NCBI GenBank assembly: GCA_963989245.1
Contig: OZ022341.1
Span: 59,155,031 to 59,219,030 of the forward strand
Source of the DNA: Nansenia antarctica
Lineage: Eukaryota > Chordata > Actinopteri > Argentiniformes > Microstomatidae
Reading direction: 5' to 3'
DNA: 64,000 nt
The notes beneath the pieces are model-generated. The model searched no databases. It had not been told where the DNA came from and saw nothing but the letters and a program-made list of their open reading frames with translations. Positions 24,701-39,882 of the stretch are shown in pieces (the stretch's first letter is position 1; each line of letters starts with the position of its first letter). The translations under genes and the position numbers were made by a program.

Positions 24701-25622
24701 GGTGAGTAATCCCCACTACTCTACACTAACTACTTACCAGTGGGGATTACTCACCGAATCCATTGCATTGCAATATTTTGGCTTGACTAGCGAAATTTAT
24801 TACAATTTTTCTGAATAAAAGTCTGAACAGTCCGTCGGTTGGCGACTTGTTCCTGGTTTCACCAATTGCTGTCACATATGATCTTTCGTGACGTTAGAAT
24901 TATAAGGTTCTATCTCAATTTTTTGTAAAAATGTAGTTTTTTACATAATCTGATCCATTAGGTGTTTATTAATGCCTGTGTGGTGTTATTTTTAAAATGT
25001 TGTTAGTAATTAATAAAATACAAAGGTTCCATCTCACAAAACATAATGGAATGTAAAAACTTTGACGCTCAATATCTATATAATATGAACTACCCTAAAC
25101 GGAGATAGAACCGTATAATTCTAAACTCACGCTTTTATGGCAGATCCAATTCAAAGACACTCACCAGCTCCTCACACTGTGTAAGCCGAAGACGCCTGGC
25201 AATATCCAGGGGAGTTTCTCCTGCCTCATTGGCTGGAAAGACAAATAAATTATTGGTTTAGATTCTTGAGAATTCTGTGAGACTTGACGAGCCTTCCCAG
25301 GGTTCCCACACCTTCTGAAACATCACATTTTAAGCACCTTTCAAGGACTTTCAAGACTCAATTCCCTCAAATTCAAGGACCCAATACGGCATAGTTTGAG
25401 ACAGATCTAGATGAGAATTGATATAATAGGAACTATCCGCTCACAGACAACAATTAAAAAGAGAGGCTTGAATGTGTGAACACTAGATGGTCTCTTGCCT
25501 TCTCTACCACAGCACAGCAAAACAATATGTTGTGAAATATGTGTAAAGTTAAGCAATACAGAGACCTATTTACTAGTTGACGAGCTAAGTAAAACATTTT
25601 TGAATATATACTGTATATTTTT

Positions 25623-25672
<50 letters not shown>

Positions 25673-25926
25673 AATTCAAGCACTTTCAATGACCCATGTC
25701 TATTTTCAAAAACTTTTAAGACCTTGAATTTTTTTCCTCAAATTCACAAAGGATTTCAAGGACCCGTGGGAACCCAGCCTTCCAATCACTAGGGCACTCA
25801 CCAATACTGACAGAGGCTTTGCCCCGTAGAAGCAGCTTCAGACACTCGCTGTTGTCTGTCAGGCAGCAGTAGTGCAGCGCTGTGCTACCTTTGGTAGTCT
25901 GCTTGTCAAGATTTCCACTGTGAAAT

Positions 25927-25962
<36 letters not shown>

Positions 25963-27176
25963 TTAGAGGTTTCCAGTCACAAAGGGGCACAAGGATGGAC
26001 TGGAAAGCTTAACCTGAAAGAACAACTTCTGTCAATTCACTTCCCTACTTTGATATCAATGGCCTTTTGAGCTTCTGCTTTTATAAGGGATAAAAAGGCA
26101 TCTTTCCCCACAGTTCTCAACTAGGGCTTTGATACCTGTTCTGGGCCAGGAAGTCCACAATGTGGAGGGAGTTTCGGTCCACCATCCGGACTGCTAAATG
26201 TAGGGCTGTTTCACCTGGTTCCTGAGGACATGAAAACAAGATGAATATTAACTCCTCAAAAAAAGTTCGGAAACGTTATTCCGGTTGATTATTCCTCCCC
26301 TTTAGTCACCTTTACAACAAGGTACATCTTGTAAGGATTGTGCATTCGTGGAATGAGCAACACAGCTAAACGTGTGGGTAGCGGCCCAAAAACATTTGCC
26401 AAAATCCCCTGCAATATTCTTCTGTTGGTATTCACTCTCGTTTTGAGCTTCAAGCGCTGGCAGGTGTATGCCAGTCACAGGTGTCCCATATCTCCAGAAT
26501 CTGAGACCTAACTCCATCCTCCAGGATGACAACGCTCATTCCACGAATGCATGATCCTTACAAGTTGTACCTCGTTGTAAAGGTGACTAATCAGGCTTTC
26601 CAACGATATAAAATACAATACCAATTGGTATTATTAAAGGGGAGGAATAATCGACCGGAATAACGTTTCCAAACTTTTTTTGAGGAGTTACTACAATGAA
26701 ATCACGCACAAAAATCTGCTCGGGTCTTCAAGTACACTGAGAGCCTAAAGCTGATGACATGAGCGTATTAAACTCAAATCAGATGAATGTCTCCATCCAT
26801 GTCAGTGGAAGAAGAGAATGTCAGGCATCTCACATGCTCATTGGCCAGCGGGATGGTCTGGACCAGGTCCACTCCTTCAGCGTAGACCTGGATAAGGGAG
26901 TGGATGTCACGGGCCTTCACTGAGTCACACAGGACCTGCAGCCTGGAGGCAGAGTCCGCACACTTCTTCTGAGCAAACTGCTTCTCCGTGTACTTAGCTG
27001 TGATGTAGTCTTTTCGTGTCTGCCTGAGGGAGAAATCACGTGAAAACAGGTGTTGAGATTCCAAGAGCCAGGATATCACACAATTTTAGATTAGTTATAA
27101 AGGACAATACAAAATAAGATCATGATGACATTATTATCCGGTACATCAAGTCAAATTCATCTACTGATCTTATTGT

Positions 27177-27222
<46 letters not shown>

Positions 27223-29044
27223 TAGACTTATATAGCGCTTTTCTAGACACTCAGACGCTTTACAAACTGAAAAGATCGAGTAGTAATAATAAAAAGAAAC
27301 AAAAAATAAATAAGAGAAAGTATAGGGGCCTAATTAAGGTAGTGCTGGGGACACATGGGAAGGGGAGAGGGGGAGAGGGTTAACTGGTGAAGGCAAGCTT
27401 GAAGAGGTGTGTTTTGAGATCCTGTTTAAATGTTGGGAGGGTGTTGGCCTGTCTGATGTGGTTGGGGAGGTTGAGAGTTGAGAGTTGAGAGAGAGGGGTG
27501 TGGTTTGCCTCGTCACTCACATGTCACTAGATGGGATGGGTTTCTCCACTCCCTGTGTAGACAGGTCAGCCTCCATGATCTCATTGAAGCCTGAGTTCCC
27601 CACATTCTTAGCCAGCTGAGGAGGGGGGGGGGGGGCATGGTACAGCTCATGTTAATGTTGTGTTATGTTCCGACCAATCCTATTAACGTAGTGCTATAGA
27701 TGAAGTCCAACCAACCACAGCAGCCTGTAATACTGTACGTACCAGGAGCTCTGATGTTCCCAGCACGTCTAGTGTGAGCGACTGTATCCTAGAATAGTGG
27801 ACACCCATTTCCCTGTGGATCCCAGAACACTCGATGCAGATCAGCACTCCCAGGTTGGTAGAGAGCCAGGTGGGACCTAAGGACAGAGACAGGGGCATTG
27901 TCAACTGAATGACTAGTGTGCTTTCCTCTCACCTGGACCAGTCACTAAAGCGTGATGTTAGAATTATAAGGTTCTATCTCCATTTTTGGTCAAAATTGAG
28001 TTTTTTTACATAATCTGATTCCTTAGGTGTTTATTAATGCCTGTGTGGTGTTATTTCTAAAATGTTGACATTTTTTAAGTTAGTAATTAATAAAATACAA
28101 AGGTTCCATCTCACAAAACATAATGGAATGTAAAAATGTTGACGCTCAATATCTCTGAACTACCCTAAACAGAGTTAGAACCTTATAATTCTAAGCTCAC
28201 GAAAGGTAAACCCTAACGTTCATTCCCCAAAAACCACCCACTGGTCAAATTGACCCACAGATGGCATTCAGTAAGATGTGTTAATTCAGCATAATATGAA
28301 ACAGAAGATGTTTAACGACATCCGGAGGAGGCGACACGTTTTCTTTGTCTTCGAAGAACTAGTCTGACTGGTGTGAGAGCACACAGAAGAATGTGACAGC
28401 ACACAATGAGTACAGCACGTTGAGAAAAGCCTATGGCAATGGTTACATAGGGTACACCAAACACGGTGGTACATCCCTCCTCATAAGAGACAATCTTGTC
28501 AGCCCTCACTGGAAATCAAACACTGTGACGTGTGCTGCTGACGTTGATACCGTGACCCTAAAATGGAGGACTACAAGGCCTTGTTGCGGAACGCCGCTCG
28601 CTCACCGGGTGCTCCGCAGTCACAACACACGTCGTTCCCGCTCATCCTCTTCACCTCGCTCACGATGGCCTTGGTCAACTCCTGCACTATGTTGTTCTCG
28701 CCCCCCTCGTCCTGGTCTCCTTTGAAGGCGTTGTTCAGAGCCTCCTCCTTGCTGTTCTGCAGGACAGAGATCCATCTAGAAGGAAACGGGGTCAGCAGAG
28801 GGAGTCAGTGAATACAGCGGCGGTGGCGGCGGCGGCGGTAGCCTAGAGGTTAGAGAGGCTGGCTAGCAATCGGAAGATCGCTGGTTCGATCCCCGCCTCA
28901 GGAGGGAGCTGCGTGTGCCCTCGAGCAAGGCACTAAACCCCTAATTGCTCCAGGGGCGCTGACTATGGCTGATCCTGTGCCTCGAGCAAAAAAGACCACA
29001 TTCCAACAATTGATTGACAAGTTGATTGCATGGCAGATACACAC

Positions 29045-29077
<33 letters not shown>

Positions 29078-32000
29078 GGAAGCACGGCGCATTGAGAAAC
29101 ACGTGAGAGCAGCGGCAACATATACTTCAGTGAACCCAGCGGTGACTTACATCTGGCACTCTGCCTCGTCCTCAGCTTGGAAGTGGTAGGTTCTGTCATC
29201 TGGTTGGGCAAACAGAGAATACTCTCAATACACAACACAGGGTTCCCACATCTTCTGAAACATCAATTTCAAGCACCTTTCAAGGACTTTCAAGACTCAA
29301 TTCTCTCAAATCCAAGGACCCAACACGGCATAGTTTGAGACAGATCTAGATGAGAATTGATATAATAGGAACTATCCGCTCACAGACAACAATTGAAAAG
29401 AGAGGCTTGAATGTGTGAACACTAGATGGTCTCGTGCCTTCTCTACCACAGCACAGCAGAACAATATGTTGTGAAATATGTGTAAAGGTAAGCAATACAG
29501 AGACCTATTTACTAGTTGACGAGCTAAGTAAAATATTTTTATATATATATATATTTTTTTTGTTTAGATAGAGAGAGAGGGAGGGGAATTCAAGCACTTT
29601 CAATGACCCATGTCTATTTCCAAAAACTTTTAAGACCGTAATTTTTTTTCCTCAAATTCACAAACTCTCAAGGACCGATGGGAACCCTGACAACATGAAA
29701 CCCTGAGACCAGAGGCGTCTGTGGTTAGACCTGCTTCATGACTGAGGATTATGAAACAGGATGGAAGACCAACAGAGAGGGACAGAACAGAAGCACATCG
29801 TCCATCTGAATTCCAAAACACATCATCTTTTGTTCAGCTAAGCAATGTAAGGTTTTCAGTGTCGGGCTGGACAGGTTGCACGGGTTTCCCGAGGAGGAGA
29901 AAGAGCATTGAATTGCTGCCCAACTTACGAGAAAAGAGATCAAAGCTCTTCTTTTCATCTGGGTTGCGTTTCACTTGACAGGTTAACAGGTTGAGTTTCG
30001 CTGGTGGCCTGTTAGCCTATGAGAGAAGAGCAGACAAAGAGTGTGAGGAAACAGGAGACCCGTGAACAATCACTGAAGGTGAGGGTGATAAAGGATGAAC
30101 TTTGAACTGACTGCCGTCAACTTATCCATACAGTAAGACGTGCGACGCAATACAGTCAAATAACTACATACTGTCTGACAAATATCAGAAAATATCCGAT
30201 ATAGCCAGAAACCCAGATAATTGTCAACGTTTTAATTTGATCATGTTGTATGAAACATAATGCTCACTTTATTCTGACACACATTCTTTAAAGACCCAAG
30301 AATTACTTGTGACTCCCCTAATGATAGTATAGGGGAGAGTATCAATGAGAAAGCCATAGGAATGGAACAGCTTGGAGAGCTTGTACTCTCTTTATCAGTA
30401 TTGAAGGTCCAAATGTTCCACATATAAACACTAACTCCTTGTTCAGTGGCTGGCAAGAGGTTGCTGTAGAGAGTACAGTATAATGTTTCAGGATCTGACA
30501 CAGGTCGATTTTTCTATCAGATCATGTTTTCAGTGATGGGAAGTCAGACATTGGCATGAATGCTTTGTCAGGGCAATGCTGTCGAAAAAAGTTCACAGAA
30601 TTTTCAGACATTCTGATGTAGTGTACTTCACAGCACAAGATTAAGCACCCAAGCTCCCACCCTTCTCTCTGTCATCCTTTTCCTTATGCTCTTCCTTCTG
30701 CTTCTTGCTCTCTTCCTCTTCCTCGGCTGCTTGTTCTGTTCTGGCTCTTCATGTAAAAACTTAAAAATCACAAAAATCAAATATTTGTGCTTCGTCCAGA
30801 TCTCAGTTTTCCAATTTATGGAGAACATGTATCCAAAACCCAAAAATAAATCCAAAACCAGACCTTAGGGGATGAAACAACTCAATGACATGCAGAAACA
30901 GCCAGACTGGAAGGAGCAGGACATCAGTTTCCCATGCAAAGTGACCAATACCAGAGGACATTCTCTTACCGTTCCATGGGAGATAGTCAGGAACCCGTTC
31001 TTCACTGAACACTTCCTCTTCTGCCACACCTTCCTCAGGCTGAAGAAGAGAGGACACTCATTAGGACATGTGGGGTAGTGGTGACCTAGTGGATAGTGAG
31101 GTGGACTGGTGATCGGAAGGTCATGAGTTCAAGCCCCACCTGGGAACACCACCACTAGTGTGCCCTTGAATAAGGCATTGAACTCTAAGTTACTCCACCG
31201 AGACTGTCCCTGTAATTGTAAGTCGCTTTGGATAAAAGCGTCTGCTAAATGTAAAATGTAAAAGACATTAAACACTAGGCTATGTAAACATGTCTGTTTC
31301 ATGTAGGTGCTCCTCCTAAATGACCAAACCCCAACACACCATTTAATGAGCTGGATCATGCAATGATTTATGTCAAGACTGTACATGGGGCGGGGCTGCA
31401 GGGCCATGTGATGGATTCTGTGGCCACTCACCCCTCACTCCGCTTGTAGAGCATTCCACAGCGCTCTGTGCCGTGGGCCTTGTTTCCCTGGAGCTGGTGG
31501 AGACTGTACCCTGCGTTTTGTTTGGCCTGGGAGTCCTGCCGCCAGATGAAGAAGAAATACCAGTCTTACATCTCTCACTTGACATTTCATCATCAAGTCT
31601 CTTCAACCTCCTATTGGTTTTTGAGCGTCAGCCTATATACAGGGTTCCTACAAGTTTCAACAAGTCGAATTTAAGACCTTTTTAGACCTCTTTGAATAGA
31701 ATTTTAGACCTATTCGCGACACCATATGCTAGCTTTTTGTCATCCTCGAGGTGATGAAATTAGGGATTTCACTGCCATACAGACAAAAAAGGAAGCGAAT
31801 TGGCATTTTTTTGGTTCCAGCTTGATTAATTTCTGCATAAATAGATGTGGTCGGACTGATTTCCTTGCAGGATCTCATTTTTACAACCTAGCACCTCATT
31901 TTTAGACCGAATAACTGAAATTCAAGACCTTTTTAGGCCTTAAGCTTTAGGTTTGCTGGATTTTAGACTTGAAGGCTTTTTAAGACCAGCGCGGGAACCC

Positions 32001-32765
32001 TGTATATAGAATGAGTGACTTTGGAATGGCACATGTTTTGCATGGAGGGCCTGTGCAGAGTAAACAGTGCATTTGACGAAGCGATTACAGAGAACCATGT
32101 CAAGCCAGTGTGTGCCGTGATCGACAGAGCATGAAATGATCGGGCCTTAACACGTTTTTATTCCAATCCTCTCTCTGGTAAGGATCATTAATCATGCGCT
32201 CGGCAAAAAACGAGGTTCAAGGAACAATTAAAGGCTTGATAGCAAGGGGCAAGTAGCAAAAGTTCACTGAGCGCACTCACTGCCCAAGCCTTTGGAAAAC
32301 ATGATATGTTAATTACACTGCAAGTCTATATCGCCAGCCAAATAGCACACGACACATAATGCCCAGTCCTCTTTTATTCTGTAGATTAGATTAGAGGCTT
32401 ATGAAAAGTGAACAGGCATTATCCAAAGGATAGCAATAATCTAATTTCCCTCATTTTCCTGTAATGAGACAAATACAGAAGGCCAAAAATCACATGCTCT
32501 AATGTAACGGTTAAAGTACAGGACATGAGTAATTTGTGGGAGAGGTTGGGACACATCCTCTCTGCTAACATGCTAACTCAAGTGGAACAAGAGTTTGCTC
32601 ACCTCCTTCTGATCTGACTGTAGGGAGGACTTGAGAACATCCCTGAGCTGGCTCAGCTGTTTCCTCTCTCCGTCTTGGGTCTGCTTGATCTGAGAACAGG
32701 AAGTGGGAGAAGTGAGAGTGAGAAAAGGGTAGAGAACTAAAAATGAACCTCTGAGAGAGAGAGAG

Positions 32766-32832
<67 letters not shown>

Positions 32833-35800
32833 AGTAGTCTAAATCCAAATATTCAGGAACTACCATAATACTCTGACATAATTGTGAAAATGAGTGTGTG
32901 GTGTGTGGGGTTTGGGGAAAGTCGAGCATCAAGTATACTGCTAGAATTTCCCCGGAGACACTTGAACTGACAAGCATGAGACTAAGCATTGGGTGGACAT
33001 TTTGAAATCCTTGAATAGGCAAAAAGTTACAATTGCAGTGAGTACATCAACACCAGTAAACGGGAGAGAGAGAGACACTTACTGTAGTCAAGTCTGTAGC
33101 CAGTTTCTCTATGGAGGGTTTGAGGGTGTCCACTGCCTTCAGCCCATCTTGGAAGAAGCTGAAGTGAAAAGATAAAGAAAAGCTTCAGCAGACGCCAACA
33201 TTTGGACTCACACATAACAAATGTCCAGAGCGTCAAGCAAGTCACAAATTAGAGTGAGAATGAAATCAACGTACTTGCATTGGGCGTGGAAATATTTTAT
33301 GAGGTTCTGAAGAAAGTCCACCCCCTTCTTGACTTTGATTTCATTCACTTTTAGAAGATACTGGAAACAGAATATAGTTTGAGCACTAATAGCAATGATG
33401 ATGACCAAATACTAATACTAAGCATAGACCAAATGCTTTGTGTGGTCAGTGGTCATATAGGGAACACTATTGAAGACTATAGGGGCACAGCCAATGTGTA
33501 ATACATGTGTAAAACAGTAATGCATATTTCTGATTTAACAAACATAATAATAATAATAATAATAATCATAACAACAATAATAATAATAATAATAATAAAT
33601 TAGACTTATATAGCGCTTTTCTAGACACTCAAAAACACTTTACAAACTGAAAAGATCGAGTAGTAAAATAAAAAAGAAACAAAAATAAATAAATAAAAGA
33701 AAGTATAGGGGTCTAATGAATTTTTTGATTACTGAATCTAAATCTAAGTGTCTTTGTAGGACAATCTACTATGTATACTGCAAGTATATCTAGATTTCGG
33801 GCGGAGAAGCGGCGAACAAGCAACGCCAGTGTCCTCTCTCGACCGGCATTTTTTGAAAAGTGAAAAGTCTTACGAGTATGATCAATGTAATGTTAGCTAG
33901 CTACCTCTAAACATGGATTTGGCTGAGCATAAATTAATTAATTTGAGGTTATTGTTGTGTCCTCCTCTGGTCTGGAGGATAAGGGGCATCCTCTCACCTC
34001 ACACATCTGCAGCTGGAAGAGCCGTCTTTCCTTCTCCATCTCCTCAGCGATCTCTCCGCCACTGAACTCTGTCCGGATCATCCCATGCTGCTTAGCGTGC
34101 TCCTTCTTCTCCTTCTCTATCTTAGTCCTGCAGGAAGGGGATGTGGCACAACACAAAGGTCAAAGGGGCATGGTGGTTGCCAAGAGAGAATAGACAAAGG
34201 TGTATGCATTAGCTTAAACAGATACACAGACTGGAATAAAGAGAGACAAACAAGCCACACATATTTACTCATAGAATGAAGCTGTTCACACCACCTCTGC
34301 AATGTTTTATTGTTTTCAGTTTGTTTACGTTTGGGATAATGGAATCTCTGCCAGTCCTTTGAGCCATAAAACTCCTGAAGGTCACTTACATCAACCCAAC
34401 AGTGCTTCAGTAGTTGGCACAAGGCACTGGCCTTTTTGTAAACTAGGAAAACCATTAGGAAAACCATAGGAAAACCAACTCTAAGGGTGTGTTCTCACTA
34501 GAACATTTGCTTCACTTGGAATCAGAGTTTAGGATCAAATTCGCTTTGCTCTGCGTCGTTTGGAGCTGTGAGAACGTACATTCGAAGTCGCTCCAGGAGC
34601 AAACAACCAACGCATGCTCCGCTTGAAAAGGGTGGTTTTGCTCCGGTTAGAAACGACGCATCGAGGCTGTCCAGGAAAACAACAGCGCATGCGTGTTGAT
34701 CTGGATAAGAGCGGGACGAACGGGCAATTTTCAATTTTTCGGACCAATCAACTACCACGTCTGTTGTTTCGATTGCGTATTACATTTACATTTTTGGCAT
34801 TTAGCAGACGCCTTATTCCAAAGCGACTTACAATCAATACATTTGAATACTAAGCATGTGAATCAGCAGTCCACTATTCGTTGCAGGAAGAGTACTCTAG
34901 CTCGGGCCCGGGGCCACTGATAGAAGGAAAAACCTTCTCCCTATTATCGCCTTCTGCTAAAACGTTTTTTTTATTTTTTATTATTTTTTTATTTTATTTT
35001 TATTACTGGAGAAACTGAGAAACAGTACAAGGGGGGCAGTAGAAGTTCTTAGGGACACAGTAAAGGGGAAAGCGGGTGTCTTTAGGAGACGTAGTGGTGA
35101 GGGTCAGAAGATGTCTCAGGAGGAGCAGTTAAGATGTAACCTGGAGATGGGTCTTCAGTCTACGACGGAAGATGGGTAGTGACTCTGCCGTTCTGACAGC
35201 CGTGGGGAGCTCATTCCACCAGCGGGGAGCCAGTGTTGTGAAGAGACGTGATCGGGCGTATGTTACTTCATTTACATAAAGGGCTGTGAGAACGCAAATC
35301 AGAGAAATAATTTATGCAACAATGTTGCAAACTCATCCACTTGCTCCGGGTCATGATCCAGACTTTCATGTGAGAACAGGACCTTAAATTCCCAGACCCT
35401 GTCCCCATTCAGTGAACTCGAATGTCCTCTAGTTTCTCAAGCAATGAAAAACATACTTTATTTTTTTCAAGCCTCTTGATGTCAGTTTGAACAGACTGGT
35501 TCAAGTGAGCGTGTTCCCATTGCAAAGAATGTGCCTTGTCCGTCCATGGTTAGTCAGCTCTATGCTAGTCTTCTGTTGACATAGCAGCACCAGGTGTTGC
35601 GGTGCAACTCAACGCCACAGCTAAACAGTCACATTCTCTCTCATATGGTCTGGCTGCCTTATCAGCTGTTTCATGAATAGCTCACACTGACCTTTTACAT
35701 ACTCTCATTGTTTCCCCTTTCTATCTGTTAGAAATGCTGTTATACCCACCAATGCAACACCATTCATGGTGCTTTTCTAACACAGGTATTTCAACTAACT

Positions 35801-36599
35801 ATAAAACTATCCACATGCCTTTCCTTGTGCTGAGAGCCATAATCATTAACTTAGGCTTAACCCACATATCTTGTGTTCTCGTTTTGAAACTCAAACTGCT
35901 GTGGAAAAGAACTTGTGGAATGGGCACTTACAGTTTAGTTTCATAATCCTTCCAGGCTTTATCAAAGGGCTTTTTCAGATCCTGGGGGAGAAATAATACA
36001 CATTGCATTGTGGATACAGTACACTACAGGGCTCATGAGACACATTTGTGTTTTGTTTAAATAAACATAACAAACTTGTTTACATGCACATGGATGGACT
36101 TTGCTCCAAAGTCATTAAAGAAGGTATTCTTTTTGTGGTCAGGGCAAGTCTGTGTGGGTGTAGGACACCTTAGAAGGGACATGCCTACTCCCGCTCTCTA
36201 ATGTCAATACACTTTGACTGTGTCTGGTAGTATATTGTGTTTGGTTCGTAGTAGTATCGATACCCCTTTGACTCCTTTGAGATCTCCTTTCAGTAGACTG
36301 TCTAATGGAAATGTGATGATGTTGTTCATGTTCTGCAACTGCAAACAAAAAGAAAAAAGATAGACAGAGAGTGTGAAGCTTCTCTCAACACATCAAATCA
36401 CACGGTGTAAACGCAATGCTTAAAATTCACAGTACAAAATGAAAATATAGAAAAACGAAAGTACATTTATTTTGAGGACATACATGAGTGCTAGAGTAGA
36501 GAGAGCAAGGCAGACACCACCATTGAGGTATTACAGAAGCAGAGGAAGAAAAGAGGGACATGAGGAGTGACAATAGATAGAATAGATAGAATAGATAGA

Positions 36600-36643
<44 letters not shown>

Positions 36644-38547
36644 TTAGAACAGCCATTATGTGCAACTTTATTTTTAGTGAAGTGAAGTGAAACTTTATTT
36701 ATATAGCGCCTTTCGTACACGGATGCAACTCAAAGCTCATTATGGGCAAGGACAGGTACTATGTGGAGTCTCACCAGGTTCTTGAAGAGGGCAGTGAGCT
36801 CTTTAGTGAAGACAGCAAATTTAAGGAAGGCGGACCCCACCTCAGGGTCGTCCCTACAGACACAGTTGTCCCCAAACTTCTCCATAGACTGGACGTACTG
36901 CTCTTCATTTTCAAAGTGGGCTGAGACACAAAACAAAAGGGGCCAATCACCAACACAGTCAGGATGCGCTAACATGGACTCTAACTGTCCAATGCTATGC
37001 TACCTGTCTAACTGTCCAATGCTATGCTACCTGTCTAACTGTCCAATGCTATGCTACCTGTCTAACTGTCCAATGCTATGCTACCTGTCTAACTGTCCAA
37101 TGCTATGCTACCTGTCTAACTGTCCAATGCTATGCTACCTGTCTAACTGTCCAATGCTATGCTACTCTTTGTAATCCTAGAGAGTGACCAACACATTCTT
37201 TTAGGGAAATATGAACTTCACTGATTGTGTTCGAAATATCTGACCCAATCTGAGACCTTGACAAATATCGGAGACTTTGTTCAAATATTCACATACAACG
37301 TCTGTCCGGGTCAGGGTTACATTTCATGCTTTCATGCTTCCTGACCTGAAAAATGACTGTAACGGCATAGTTAATCCTATGAGCCTAAAAGTACACATTC
37401 ATGGACAAACAATGACATACACAAAGGAGCTTTCTGAGTGCTCTGAGTCAGATGCCTTGTATGAGGCAACCCCACCACAGAGGAACTCTTTCTGTGAGAC
37501 AGGAAGTTCACGTGGATGTTGTGTTTGTACCAGAAAATATAATTAGAACAGAGTGAATGCCCATGTATTCCTTCTCGGCACTAAAACCGGATGGCAATTG
37601 TTCCACTACTTTCCAGGCAACTCACCTCCCAACACTCTTCGCTGCCATAACTAATATAACATAAATGAATATTGCTGAGCACCAACACGGATACAATACT
37701 TTCATATGGCCTGCTCTAAATATAACAATGAACAGCATACATACTGTATTGTAAGAGTGCGTGGGTATCAAACCCAGAGCTTAGTATACACAGCACGAAA
37801 GCCAAAGTGGCGATAAGGTATTTCCAGCATGTGCAGATAACACTCTATATCTACTCTACGACCCATGATGATTAGTATGACTCCTGATCCCTTATCAAAA
37901 CACACCCGGATTCTGACTAGACCGGGCCCTGGGCGGGTTTACACACTGGGCAGAGAGGAGGAGGAGGAGCACTAATAGAGGCTCCCATAGGGAAGTACAG
38001 TACAGGCAGGAACCAGGAAGCTACAGTAAGTAGTGTGCCCTTCAGCTCAGCTTCCCAGGCATGCTGGGACAGGTGTGTGGAATGGGAGGAATGTGGAGAG
38101 GTGCTCTCATTGTCTCCTCCGTCTCCCTCTGAGGTTCCATTTCACCTGTCTCGACACAGACCTCACTCACTCACTTACTTACTTACTGAAACACCCCTCT
38201 GTCTCTGTGTATTAGGATTGTATCCGACTCTAGGAGTCTGCTAGGGTGTAGCAGAAGGTTTACTTTACCACAGAAAGAAACCACAGTTAACACTTACTGT
38301 AAAGAGAGCATCAAAGGATGTGTGAAACTTCTGTGGCTGTCTACGCTACAGCGGGAGGGAATGGAAACTGTAGACCAGGACTGACTGACTGACTCTCTGT
38401 GGCGTATTATAGTACTCACCCAGACCAGAGTTGTTTATGGCCTTGACAGACTTCTTGATCTTGTGAAGTACCCCTCTGTCCACATCCAGAACCTTGGAGA
38501 GGGCACAAATGGGAACAACATCAATAAAGGGAGGGAAGTAATAGAGG

Positions 38548-38642
<95 letters not shown>

Positions 38643-39765
38643 CCAGCCCAGCCCTGAGTCAGTGTGTGAATTCCCCAGAGATCTCATTAGATTAGGCCAG
38701 TGACGGGGGGGGGGGGGAATGGACAGCCCAGCCCAACAGTAATGTTTACACAGTAATAACACAGACAGGGCAACATGCCAAGTCCATCCCTACCCAGCTA
38801 AAGGCCTAATGCTAGTGGCAGCCTCTCTGATACCAGAATCAGAAACCAGAAACCAGAGCTGGCAAAAACAAGGAAATGGCTTGTGGGAAACCAAAATTGG
38901 AGACTGTGTGTACACTCTATACTCAACACTGTATAAATGGAGATAAATACATCACATGACACCCTGTTGCCTTCTCTTCATTTTAGTGTTAAGCCATTCC
39001 CATGTGAAATCCTGTGCTAGCGGAAAGTCGTCCGTTTTTAGCCACAGCAGAGGACACACAATAGAGAAATTAAAAGCATTCCAATAGCTCAGATCTCTCA
39101 GATAGGATAGTTTTCCCTAAGTTTAAGTAGGCCTACATTTTAGCCCATTTAATGAATCACTCAACCAGCTTTTTGTTCTTTTTCAAATGGAACTTTGATG
39201 ACAGCATTATTGGAGCAACTCAGCCTCACGTGCGCCCATAAACAGTGACAGTCATCATTCCCAGCCTGGGTCGACTGACTCACAGCAGTGATGCAGGTGG
39301 CTATCCGGGAACCCTGTAAGACCTGTGGACTACTGATCCCCCAGTGGCAAACGTCAACGGTTTGTGTGTCAGCGGAGCGGTCAAACTGACATCCAGGACT
39401 GACCTTTCAAGTTTTTTTTTTAAATAGACAAATACTAAATTGACAAAGCAGTTATTTTCTCAGGTTTGACCTTGTGTGTTTGATAAGCCCTCTATCATGT
39501 GTCTAATCATTCTCAGGTTGATATGATCATTCTTTAGGAATTAATGATTATCATACATTGCCCCCATCAACCCTGCTATTATGACTAACCCAGATACACA
39601 CAGTTACACACATGACTGCTGGTGTTCCCACAACCCCTAGCCACCCAGTGGACTGGGGCAGCCAGACACTCATACAGGCATTGGAGCAGACAGGCTAGGA
39701 CAGGCCATGCAGTTGCAGACAGAGGTGGTACTATGGGCAGGCTAAGGCAGGGGATGGCAGGGGAT

Positions 39766-39810
<45 letters not shown>

Positions 39811-39823
39811 ACATACACACATA

Positions 39824-39882
<59 letters not shown>

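Noticed and set aside
36981..37165. CRISPR-like regular repeats
   Set aside because: Repeats are directly adjacent with no spacers, in a vertebrate intron; this is a minisatellite. The same holds for the 14-bp array at 13736.
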